From contig DDXK01000081.1 in the NCBI GenBank assembly GCA_002347185.1, positions 5,537-54,474 on the forward strand: DNA of 48,938 nt, written 5' to 3'. The translations under genes and the position numbers were made by a program. Below are positions 8,054 through 14,667 of this stretch, piece by piece (position 1 is the stretch's first letter; each line of letters starts with the position of its first letter). The DNA comes from Desulfobulbaceae bacterium UBA2262 (GTDB lineage: Bacteria > Desulfobacterota > Desulfobulbia > Desulfobulbales > Desulfurivibrionaceae). The notes below the pieces were generated by a model. It saw only the letters and a list, made by a program, of their open reading frames with translations, was not told the origin of the DNA and did no database searches.

Positions 8054-8429
8054 GGTGAAGATTCTGGTGGTTGACGATGAGAGTGATTTTGCGACCACGC
8101 TTTCCGAGCGACTGGAGCTGCGAGGCTTTGCCGCGAAGGCGGTGTCCGGGGCCGAGGAGGGCATGGCCCTGCTTGCCTCCGGCTGGCGGCCGAACGTCGT
8201 CCTGCTCGACCTGATGATGCCCGGCATCGACGGGCTTGCCGCCCTGGATTTGTTCAAGAGGCATGATCCGAAGCTGCAGGTTATTATCCTCACCGGGCAT
8301 GGCTCCACCGAGAGTGGAATTCTCGGCATGAAGCGTGGCCTCTTCGATTATCTCATGAAGCCGGTGGACATCGGCGAGCTGGTCGAGAAGATCCGGCAGG
8401 CGAGCGAAGTGGCCGCGAGCGGGGGCTAG
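8046..8429 (+). CDS. Single-domain response regulator
   Basis: A 127-residue CheY-like receiver with acidic D10/D11, phosphoacceptor D55 (VVLLDLMMPGIDG), Thr in LTGHG and Lys in YLMKPVDI. No output domain is present and only about ten residues follow the fold. It overlaps the kinase gene by eight bases and is its evident partner. It is close in sequence to the receiver of 2750-3202 but lacks that protein's FAEAGE tail. Its likely targets are the sigma-54 activator encoded upstream or the antiporter operon downstream; this is inferred from position only. Confidence 0.88.
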   Translation: MAEVKILVVDDESDFATTLSERLELRGFAAKAVSGAEEGMALLASGWRPNVVLLDLMMPGIDGLAALDLFKRHDPKLQVIILTGHGSTESGILGMKRGLFDYLMKPVDIGELVEKIRQASEVAASGG

Positions 8430-8500
8430 GACGCGGGAGACGGGTCGATTCCATTTGACGACAGCCGGTTGCATGGGCTACAGTTGACCGATTGTCATTG

Positions 8501-8516
8501 TGGCCGTTCCCTTGTC
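8501..8516 (+). promoter_or_regulatory. Weak sigma-54-like promoter before the antiporter operon
   Basis: The sequence TGGCCGTTCCCTTGTC has the -24 GG and, ten bases later, GT where GC is expected at -12. The correct spacing and the matching TGGC and TTG halves make it a possible sigma-54 site, and a sigma-54 activator is encoded 2.6 kb upstream. The GC-to-GT change would weaken it. It sits 27 bases before the ATG at 8543. Confidence 0.25.
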
Positions 8517-8542
8517 ATTTGCGGAGAATACTGAGCCTGTCG

Positions 8543-9049
8543 ATGTTTACCCTCGCTACCTTCATAATCCTCGCCGGCGCCTGGCTCCTGCTTTCGGGCA
8601 AGTTCGATGCCTTTCATCTCGCCCTGGGTGGAATCTCCTGTCTGCTGGTGGCGCTCATCTCCCAGGACCTTCTTTTCCATGAGCGCAAGAAGGGCCTTGC
8701 CGCCAGGTGTGGCGAGGCGTTCCGCTTTCTTCCCTACTCCTGCTGGCTCCTCTATCAGATCATCGTCGCCAACTTCCATGTCATCCAGCTTGCCATCTCC
8801 CCGCGTCTCTGCGAGCGGGAACTCGACCCGCATATCTTCACCTTCAAGACCAGGCTGAAAAGCGATTTCGCCAAGTTTGTCCTGGCCAACTCCATCACCC
8901 TCACCCCCGGCACGGTGACCATCCGCATCGATGAGGATGTTTTTCACGTGCACGCCATCAGCCGCAAGGCGGCCGGCGATCTGGAGACCAGCGAGACGAT
9001 GAGCGAAATGGAGCGCCGGGTGGCCTGGGTGTTCGAAGGGAGGGCGTGA
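8543..9049 (+). CDS. mnhE: Mrp/Mnh-type cation:proton antiporter subunit E
   Basis: A 168-residue membrane protein. Two N-terminal hydrophobic segments (FTLATFIILAGAWLLLSG and the GGISCLLVALIS region) precede the family core with KSDFAKFVLANSITLTPGT, the hallmark of MnhE. The C-terminal cytosolic domain includes FHVHAIS. The subunit is an accessory part of multisubunit Na+/H+ antiporters. ATG 8543 is chosen because the usual family length is near 160 residues; TTG at 8492 in the same frame would add 17 residues and would cover the possible promoter. Its stop overlaps the next start (TGATG). Confidence 0.85.
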   Translation: MFTLATFIILAGAWLLLSGKFDAFHLALGGISCLLVALISQDLLFHERKKGLAARCGEAFRFLPYSCWLLYQIIVANFHVIQLAISPRLCERELDPHIFTFKTRLKSDFAKFVLANSITLTPGTVTIRIDEDVFHVHAISRKAAGDLETSETMSEMERRVAWVFEGRA

Positions 9050-9378
9050 TGCACGGAAACATTGCCGACAGCGCCATGGAGTTTTTTTTCATCCTCTCCG
9101 GGGTCCTGCTTCTCCTCTTCATGTTCATGCCGCTCTACCGGGCCATCTGGGGGCCGACCGTCATCGACCGCCTGGTGGGGGTCAATGTGATCGGCACCAA
9201 AACCACGATCATGATCGTTCTCATCGGCACCCTCTACAACCGGGTGGATATGTTTGTCGATATCGCGCTGACCTATGCCTTGCTCAACTTCATCGCCTCC
9301 CTGGCCGCGGCCCGTTTTTTTCAGCGGCACAAGGAAGTCGGGTTGGCAGAGGACAGGGCGGGAGGGCAATCATGTTGA
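9049..9378 (+). CDS. mnhF: Mrp/Mnh-type antiporter subunit F
   Basis: A 109-residue protein with three membrane segments. The core YRAIWGPTVIDRLVGVNVIGTK is the MnhF signature, followed by DIALTYALLNF. It is a small membrane-arm subunit of the antiporter. The ATG at 9049 overlaps the previous stop by one base; a GTG at 9046 is also in frame. The 3' end overlaps mnhG by seven bases. Confidence 0.88.
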   Translation: MHGNIADSAMEFFFILSGVLLLLFMFMPLYRAIWGPTVIDRLVGVNVIGTKTTIMIVLIGTLYNRVDMFVDIALTYALLNFIASLAAARFFQRHKEVGLAEDRAGGQSC

Positions 9379-9743
9379 ACATCGTGGTCATGGGCCTGAT
9401 GCTGCTGGGCCTCTTCTTCTTTTTCGGCACCTCGGTGGGCATAGTGCGCTTCCCCGATTTCTATTCGCGCCTGCATGCCGCCGGCAAGGGGGATACCCTT
9501 TCCTCCATCCTCCTTCTCGCGGGCCTGGCCCTGTACAACCTCCACCACCTTTCCGTCGATGCCATCCTGGTGAGCGTGAAGATCCTCTTCATCATCGTCT
9601 TCATTTTCATTGCCAGCCCCACCGCCACCCACGCCATCATGGACGCGGGCTACGAGGCGAGGGTGAAGCACTGGGTCAAGCGGAAAACCCCGAAAGAGCC
9701 GTGGCCGGGCGAAGAGCGCCGCCGGCAGGAAAGACACCCCTAG
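9372..9743 (+). CDS. mnhG: Mrp/Mnh-type antiporter subunit G
   Basis: A 123-residue protein with three membrane segments and the MnhG signature GIVRFPDFYSRLHAAGKGDT. The segment SPTATHAIMDAGYEA is the usual end of the fold, and a charged 30-residue tail follows. It is the small partner of MnhF in the Mrp complex. The start at 9372 overlaps the end of mnhF. Confidence 0.9.
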   Translation: MLNIVVMGLMLLGLFFFFGTSVGIVRFPDFYSRLHAAGKGDTLSSILLLAGLALYNLHHLSVDAILVSVKILFIIVFIFIASPTATHAIMDAGYEARVKHWVKRKTPKEPWPGEERRRQERHP

Positions 9744-9751
9744 GAGTTGTC

Positions 9752-10015
9752 ATGAACTGGGATGCAAGCCTCCTCTGGCAGTTTGACGTGCTGATCATCA
9801 CCATGGTGATCCTCTGCGCCGTGGCCGCCCTCACCGTCCGCGATCTGGTGAGCTGCGCCATCATCGGCGGCGCCTACAGCTTTCTCATGTGTCTGCTCTG
9901 GACGGAAATGCTCGCCGTGGATGTGGCCTTTACCGAGGCGGCGGTGGGGGCCGGGGTGAGCACGGTCCTTCTCCTCGGCACTGCCCTGCATATCAAGAGA
10001 AAATCCAAGGATTGA
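9752..10015 (+). CDS. DUF4040/MbhD-type subunit
   Basis: An 87-residue protein with three membrane segments. The central DLVSCAIIGGAYSFLMCLLW and the motif DVAFTEAAVGAGVSTVLLL match the MbhD/DUF4040 domain, which in Mrp antiporters forms part of the C-terminus of MrpA and in archaeal membrane hydrogenases is the separate subunit MbhD. Here it is a free-standing gene. The ATG at 9752 follows TAGGAGTTGTC, which combines the mnhG stop with a ribosome site. Confidence 0.85.
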   Translation: MNWDASLLWQFDVLIITMVILCAVAALTVRDLVSCAIIGGAYSFLMCLLWTEMLAVDVAFTEAAVGAGVSTVLLLGTALHIKRKSKD

Positions 10016-10028
10016 CAGAGACCGGAAA

Positions 10029-10775
10029 GTGAAAAAGATCGCCCTGCTCATAACCCTCGCCGTGGGGGCGCTGCTGATTCTGGCAGCCGAGGATTTTCCC
10101 AGATGGGGGGACGCCCATGCCCCGGCCAACGACTACCTCTCCCCCTATTACATTGAAAAGTCCCTGGAGGAAACCGCCGTTCCCAACATCGTCACCGCGG
10201 TGCTTGCCGACTACCGCGGCTACGACACGATGTTTGAAACCACGGTCATCTTCTGCGCCGGCATCACGGTGCTCACCCTCCTGCGCCGGACCCAGCGGAA
10301 AGCCCCCAAGGCGGTCCGCCCGCGTCCGGCGCGGCAGGGGGCCGATGTCATTCTGCAGTCCGCCTCCCGGCTGCTCGTGCCGGTCATGCAGATTTTCGCT
10401 CTCTATGTGCTGGCCCTGGGCCATCACAGCCCGGGCGGCGGCTTTCAGGCCGGGGTCATCCTCGGCGCGAGCTTCATCCTCCTCGCCCTCTCCTACGACC
10501 TCAAGACCATGCTGGCCCGGCTTTCTGAAAATACGCTGCTCAGACTGAGCGCCCTTGGCGTCATCATCTATGCCGGCATCGGCGCCCTCTGCCTCCTGCT
10601 GGGCGACAACTTCCTTGCCTATGCGGCCCTGAAGGTGTTCGGCTTCAGCGAGGTGATGGCGCATTCGCACGGCATCCTGGGCGTCGAACTGGGGGTGGCG
10701 GTCACGGTCATGGCCATCATGTTTTCCCTTTATGTGGACCTCGCCTCCGGAGGCGACCTCGATGAAGGGCTGTGA
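10029..10775 (+). CDS. Fused MbhE-like and MnhB subunit
   Basis: A 248-residue membrane protein that joins two units normally separate. Residues about 1-95 resemble MbhE (N-terminal membrane anchor, then the NDYLSPYYIEKSLEETAVPN-type segment and DYRGYDTMFETTVIF). Residues about 105-240 are the MnhB domain with the signature LYVLALGHHSPGGGFQAG. In classical MrpA these N-terminal features are the last part of the large A subunit. The start is GTG at 10029, fourteen bases after the DUF4040 gene. The MnhB half is thought to form part of the cation pathway. Confidence 0.85.
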   Translation: MKKIALLITLAVGALLILAAEDFPRWGDAHAPANDYLSPYYIEKSLEETAVPNIVTAVLADYRGYDTMFETTVIFCAGITVLTLLRRTQRKAPKAVRPRPARQGADVILQSASRLLVPVMQIFALYVLALGHHSPGGGFQAGVILGASFILLALSYDLKTMLARLSENTLLRLSALGVIIYAGIGALCLLLGDNFLAYAALKVFGFSEVMAHSHGILGVELGVAVTVMAIMFSLYVDLASGGDLDEGL

Positions 10776-10793
10776 AAAAACGGGAAAAATCCC

Positions 10794-10823
10794 GAATGAA
10801 GTCCGTTTCCCCATTCTTCATTC
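10794..10823. repeat. Inverted repeat between mnhB and mnhC
   Basis: GAATGAAG at 10794-10801 is perfectly repeated in reverse (CTTCATTC at 10816-10823) with a 14-base loop. It lies in the 74-base gap that breaks the otherwise tight operon. No T-run follows, so it is not a simple terminator. It could be an mRNA processing or stability hairpin. Confidence 0.4.
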
Positions 10824-10849
10824 CTAATCCTTAGCTGCGAAAGCGCCCC

Positions 10850-11245
10850 ATGGCCGACTTCCTCCCATACATCGTCGCGAAATACAACTACTGGGCCGCC
10901 CTTGTCCTGCTGCTCATCGGCCTCTATGGCATGATCGCCAAGAATAACCTCCTGAAAAAGGTTATTGCCATGTCGATCTTCCAGTCGGCCATCATCCTTT
11001 TTTATGTCTCCATGGGCGACAAAAAGGGCTCCACCATCCCCATCCTTCTCCATGGACACGGGGAGCATGGCGCCCTTGCCATTGATCCCAGCCAATACGC
11101 CAATCCCCTGCCCCATGTCCTGATGCTCACCGCCATCGTGGTCGGCGTTTCCACCCTGGGCGTGGCCCTGGCCGTCCTGCAGAAAATCCATCGGGTGCAC
11201 GGCACCATCGAAGAAGACGAAATCCTGGAGAGCATCGAAGAATGA
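10850..11245 (+). CDS. mnhC: Mrp/Mnh-type antiporter subunit C (NuoK-like)
   Basis: A 131-residue protein with three membrane segments, homologous to NuoK of complex I. The stretch GLYGMIAKNNLLKKVIAMSIFQ and the C-terminal PLPHVLMLTAIVVGVSTLGVA are characteristic of MnhC. A His-rich loop (HGHGEHGALA) sits between segments 2 and 3. The gene ends with an ATGA overlap with the next subunit, so translation is coupled. Confidence 0.9.
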   Translation: MADFLPYIVAKYNYWAALVLLLIGLYGMIAKNNLLKKVIAMSIFQSAIILFYVSMGDKKGSTIPILLHGHGEHGALAIDPSQYANPLPHVLMLTAIVVGVSTLGVALAVLQKIHRVHGTIEEDEILESIEE

Positions 11246-12735
11246 CGGCGGCCCAGTTTCCCATTCTCATCCTGATCATTCCCCTGCTGGCCGCTTTTGC
11301 CATCTCGCTCTTCGGGGGCAGGCGTGACAAGCTGGCCTATGGCCTGCTGCTTGCCGCCATGTCCGGCTCCTTTTATGCGGCCCTGCAGACCCTGCTCCTG
11401 GTGCTGGAAACCAATATCCCCATCCATTACCGGCTGGGCGGCTGGGCGCCGCCCTATGGCATCGAGCTGGTCATCGACCACCTCAACGCCATGGTTCTCT
11501 GCCTGGTCAGCGGCTGCGCCCTCCTGACCGCCATCTATTCCCTGCCCACGGTGCGGGCGGAGATCCCGGACCGCATCCATCACTACTACACCCTCTATTG
11601 TCTGCTGGTCACCGGTCTGGCCGGCATGGTCGCCACGGGCGACGCCTTCAACCTCTACGTCCTTCTCGAGATCTCGGCGCTCTCCAGCTACGCCATGCTG
11701 GCCCGTGGCCGGGGCAACGCCTATTACGCCACCTTCAAGTACATCATCATGGGCACCATCGGTGCCTGCTTCTACCTGCTCGGGGTGGGCTACCTCTACA
11801 TCAAGACCGGCACCCTGAACATGGCCGATCTTTTCCGGCTGCTGGCCGAGGAGGAGATGCAGCAATCCATCACCATCCGCATCGGCTTCATCCTCATCAT
11901 GATCGGCATCTGGATCAAGATGGCCTTTTTCCCCCTGCACGGCTGGCTGCCCAACGCCTATACCCGCGCCTCCACCACGACCAGCTGCCTCATCGCCCCC
12001 CTGATGACCAAGGTTTCGGTCTACATCATGCTCCGGCTGATGTTCTCGGTTTTTTCCGTGGAGTTCGTCTACGGGGTCATTCCCTGGCATGAGCAGATAG
12101 TCTGGCTGGCCAGTCTGGCCATTGTCGCCGGTTCCATTTCGGCCCTGGCCCAGCGCAATCTCAAGAAGATGCTCACCTATATCATCGTCGCCGAGGTGGG
12201 CTATATGGTGGGTGGTGCCTGGCTGGCCAACGAGAGCGGCTTGGCCGGCACCGTCTATCACATCCTGAGCGACGCCCTCATGACCCTGGCTCTTTTCATG
12301 GCCGTGGGTGCCATCATCCACAAGACCGGGAAAAGCTCCTTCGCCGCCATGGAGGGCATCTTCCGCAAGATGCCGGTTACCTCCGCGGTTTTCGTCCTCG
12401 GCGGCTTCGCCATCATCGGCATCCCGCCGACCTGCGGCTTTTTCAGCAAATGGTACCTGATCAGGGGCGGCATCGAGACCGGGCAGTGGCTTTTTGTCGG
12501 GGCCCTTCTTTTTTCGAGCCTGATCAATGCGATCATCTTTTTCCGGCTCATCGAGCGCGCCTATTTCGGAGATCTTTCCGGCCACGGCCATGGCCCCCTG
12601 CCGGAACGGGACGAGGCGCCGGCCGTCATGCTGGTGCCCATGGTGGTGACCGCGGCGGCCCTGGTCATCATCGGTCTCTACACCAGTGAAATCATCGGGC
12701 GGATTGTCCTGTGGACGATCCCCGCCGGACTCTAA
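11242..12735 (+). CDS. mnhD: Mrp/Mnh-type antiporter subunit D-like (NuoN/M family), first copy
   Basis: A 497-residue polytopic protein of the NuoL/M/N superfamily. The proton-path residues are in place: Glu in the TM5 motif YVLLEISALSSYA and Lys in TM7, IWIKMAFFPLHGWLPNAY. A second Lys-rich helix follows (AQRNLKKMLTYI). It should form a proton-conducting module of the membrane arm. The start ATG overlaps mnhC by four bases. It is the first of three paralogous D-type genes in this operon. Confidence 0.9.
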   Translation: MTAAQFPILILIIPLLAAFAISLFGGRRDKLAYGLLLAAMSGSFYAALQTLLLVLETNIPIHYRLGGWAPPYGIELVIDHLNAMVLCLVSGCALLTAIYSLPTVRAEIPDRIHHYYTLYCLLVTGLAGMVATGDAFNLYVLLEISALSSYAMLARGRGNAYYATFKYIIMGTIGACFYLLGVGYLYIKTGTLNMADLFRLLAEEEMQQSITIRIGFILIMIGIWIKMAFFPLHGWLPNAYTRASTTTSCLIAPLMTKVSVYIMLRLMFSVFSVEFVYGVIPWHEQIVWLASLAIVAGSISALAQRNLKKMLTYIIVAEVGYMVGGAWLANESGLAGTVYHILSDALMTLALFMAVGAIIHKTGKSSFAAMEGIFRKMPVTSAVFVLGGFAIIGIPPTCGFFSKWYLIRGGIETGQWLFVGALLFSSLINAIIFFRLIERAYFGDLSGHGHGPLPERDEAPAVMLVPMVVTAAALVIIGLYTSEIIGRIVLWTIPAGL

Positions 12736-12759
12736 CCCCGAGGCAACCAACCGACCCGC

Positions 12760-14238
12760 ATGGAGCAGCTTCCCTTTCTTCCCGCCACCCCGGCCCTGGC
12801 CATCCTGGTTTCCCTTCTGGCCGTCCCGTGTATTTATCTCAGCGACCAGAGGCCCAATCTCCGCGAAGGGTGGACCTTTGCCGCCGCCTTTGCCAAGTTT
12901 TTTCTGATCCTCTCCATGGCGGAGTGGATCCTGGCCGGCAACACCCATACCTACGAGCTCTGCCGGATCCTCCCCGGAGTATCTCTTTCCTTCACGGTGG
13001 ACGGCTTCGGCATGCTCTTCGCCCTGGTGGCCTCTTCCCTCTGGATCGTGACCACCATCTACTCCATCGGCTACATGCGGGGGTTGAACGAACACGCCCA
13101 GACCCGCTTTTTCATCTGTTTTGCCGTGGCGCTTTCCGCCACCATCGGCGTGGCCTTTGCCGGCAATCTCCTTACCCTCTATATTTTTTACGAGATTCTT
13201 TCCCTCTCCACCTATCCCCTGGTCACGCATCATCAGGACGAGGAGGCGCGTTCCGGCGGCCGCAAGTATCTGACTTACCTGCTCTCCACCTCCATCGGCC
13301 TGGCCCTGCCGGCCATGCTCATCACCTATACCCTGACCGGCTCCCTGGAATTTACCAGCATGGGCGTCTTTCCGGCCGATACCGCCAAGCCCCTGCTCAC
13401 CATCTTGCTGCTGATGTTCATGTTCGGCTTTGCCAAGGCCGGGCTCATGCCCCTCCATTCCTGGCTGCCCGGGGCCATGGTGGCGCCGACCCCTGTCTCG
13501 GCCCTGCTCCATGCCGTGGCCGTCGTCAAGGTGGGGGTATTCAGCATCGTCCGGGTGCTCACCGGCATCTTCGGCATCGACCTGCTCGCCGCGACCAGCC
13601 TCAATACCCTGATCTGCGTCATCGCCGCCTTCTCGGTCCTCGTCTCGTCACTCATCGCGCTTTCCCAGGACAATCTGAAGCGGCGGCTGGCCTTTTCCAC
13701 CATCGGCCAGCTTTCCTACATCATTCTCGGCGCCGGCCTCGCCTCGCGGCTGGGGGTGCAGGGGAGCATGCTGCATATCGCCATGCACGCCTTCGGCAAG
13801 ATCACTCTCTTTTTCTGCGCCGGCGCCATCTTCGTCGCCACCGGTAAGAAGTACATCAGCGAGATGGTGGGCATCGGCAGGAGGATGCCGGTAACCATGT
13901 TCGCCTTTTTCGTCGGCTCCCTGAGCGTCATCGGGCTGCCGCCGGCCGGCGGGCTGATCAGCAAGTGGTTTCTGGTCCTGGGAGCCATGGAGGCCGAGAT
14001 GTTTTGGGTGCTGATGGTCTATCTGGCGAGCTCCTTCCTCAACGCCGCCTATTTTCTGCCCATCGTCTACCGGGCGTTTTTTTGCAGCGAAGAGGAAGCA
14101 CAGTTCGAAAGAAAGGTCGCCGAGGCGCCGCTCTGGTGCGTGGTCCCATTGGTGCTGACCGCCGCTGTTTCGGTGCTTTTCTTTTTCCATCCCCAACCCT
14201 TTTTCGACCTGGCCGTCATGGCGGTACAGGGCAGATAG
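12760..14238 (+). CDS. Mrp/Mnh-type antiporter D-like subunit, second copy
   Basis: A 492-residue polytopic protein of the NuoL/M/N family. TM5 Glu is in YIFYEILSLSTYPLV and TM7 Lys in GFAKAGLMPLHSWLPGAM, so both core proton-path residues are kept. The later helix SQDNLKRRLAFSTIGQLSYI is also typical. It differs clearly from the first D-type subunit and resembles MrpA/NuoL N-terminal halves in some motifs. It sits 24 bases after the preceding gene, so it belongs to the same operon. Confidence 0.88.
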   Translation: MEQLPFLPATPALAILVSLLAVPCIYLSDQRPNLREGWTFAAAFAKFFLILSMAEWILAGNTHTYELCRILPGVSLSFTVDGFGMLFALVASSLWIVTTIYSIGYMRGLNEHAQTRFFICFAVALSATIGVAFAGNLLTLYIFYEILSLSTYPLVTHHQDEEARSGGRKYLTYLLSTSIGLALPAMLITYTLTGSLEFTSMGVFPADTAKPLLTILLLMFMFGFAKAGLMPLHSWLPGAMVAPTPVSALLHAVAVVKVGVFSIVRVLTGIFGIDLLAATSLNTLICVIAAFSVLVSSLIALSQDNLKRRLAFSTIGQLSYIILGAGLASRLGVQGSMLHIAMHAFGKITLFFCAGAIFVATGKKYISEMVGIGRRMPVTMFAFFVGSLSVIGLPPAGGLISKWFLVLGAMEAEMFWVLMVYLASSFLNAAYFLPIVYRAFFCSEEEAQFERKVAEAPLWCVVPLVLTAAVSVLFFFHPQPFFDLAVMAVQGR

Positions 14239-14253
14239 CAACGGAGGAGCCGC

Positions 14254-14376
14254 ATGACGCAGGATGAGGCCATAAGAGAACTTGCCCATGAGCCGGTACC
14301 CGGTTACCGGCGCGCATTCTGCATCGTTTTCGGGGCAAGCCTCGGCTATCTCGCGTTCATTTTTTTCATGAGCTGA
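14254..14376 (+). CDS. 40-residue single-span membrane protein
   Basis: The frame begins at ATG 14254 after CGGAGGAGC, a good ribosome site, and ends at TGA 14374-14376. It encodes 40 residues: a polar N-terminus with acidic and basic residues (MTQDEAIREL), then one hydrophobic helix (residues about 21-39) ending FFMS. No family is recognised. The position between two antiporter subunits, with spacing of 15 bases on the left and 27 on the right, suggests a small structural subunit. The gene is too short to be sure it is expressed. Confidence 0.55.
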   Translation: MTQDEAIRELAHEPVPGYRRAFCIVFGASLGYLAFIFFMS

Positions 14377-14403
14377 GGGGAGTTTTCCGGTCAGGGAGCA
14401 ACG

Positions 14404-14667
14404 ATGAACAACGAAAAAAAGAACAACGGGAAGAAACATCTTTTCGACGCGCCGCAAAACGTTCAGCGCGTACTTTACGCCCTGTTCGCCTCGCTGGTCG
14501 CCAGCGTGGCGGTCGAACCCTTCATCCACAAACACCCGTATTTCCCCTGGGAGAAATGGCCGGGCTTCTATGCCACCTTCGGCTTTGTTGCCTGCGTACT
14601 TCTGGTGCTGGCGGCCAAATACCTCCTCAGGCCCCTGGTCAAAAGGGAAGAGGGCTATTATGATTGA
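14404..14667 (+). CDS. Small two-span membrane protein of the antiporter operon
   Basis: An 87-residue protein. A Lys/Asn-rich N-terminus of about 20 residues is followed by a membrane segment (residues about 23-40), a short loop with HKHPYFPWEKWPGF, a second membrane segment (about 55-71) and the end LLRPLVKREEGYYD. I do not recognise a named family. It overlaps the next D-type subunit by eight bases, so it is probably co-translated and part of the complex. A GGGAG-type ribosome site lies in front. Confidence 0.7.
   Translation: MNNEKKNNGKKHLFDAPQNVQRVLYALFASLVASVAVEPFIHKHPYFPWEKWPGFYATFGFVACVLLVLAAKYLLRPLVKREEGYYD

Noticed and set aside
8492..8542. TTG start at 8492 for the MnhE gene
   Set aside because: It would add residues beyond the usual family length and has no ribosome site; the ATG at 8543 begins at the first membrane helix.
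11002..13512. An 836-residue open frame on the minus strand
   Set aside because: It lies entirely opposite mnhC and the first two antiporter D-type genes, has a His/Gly/Asp-rich composition typical of antisense GC-rich frames, and no recognisable domain.
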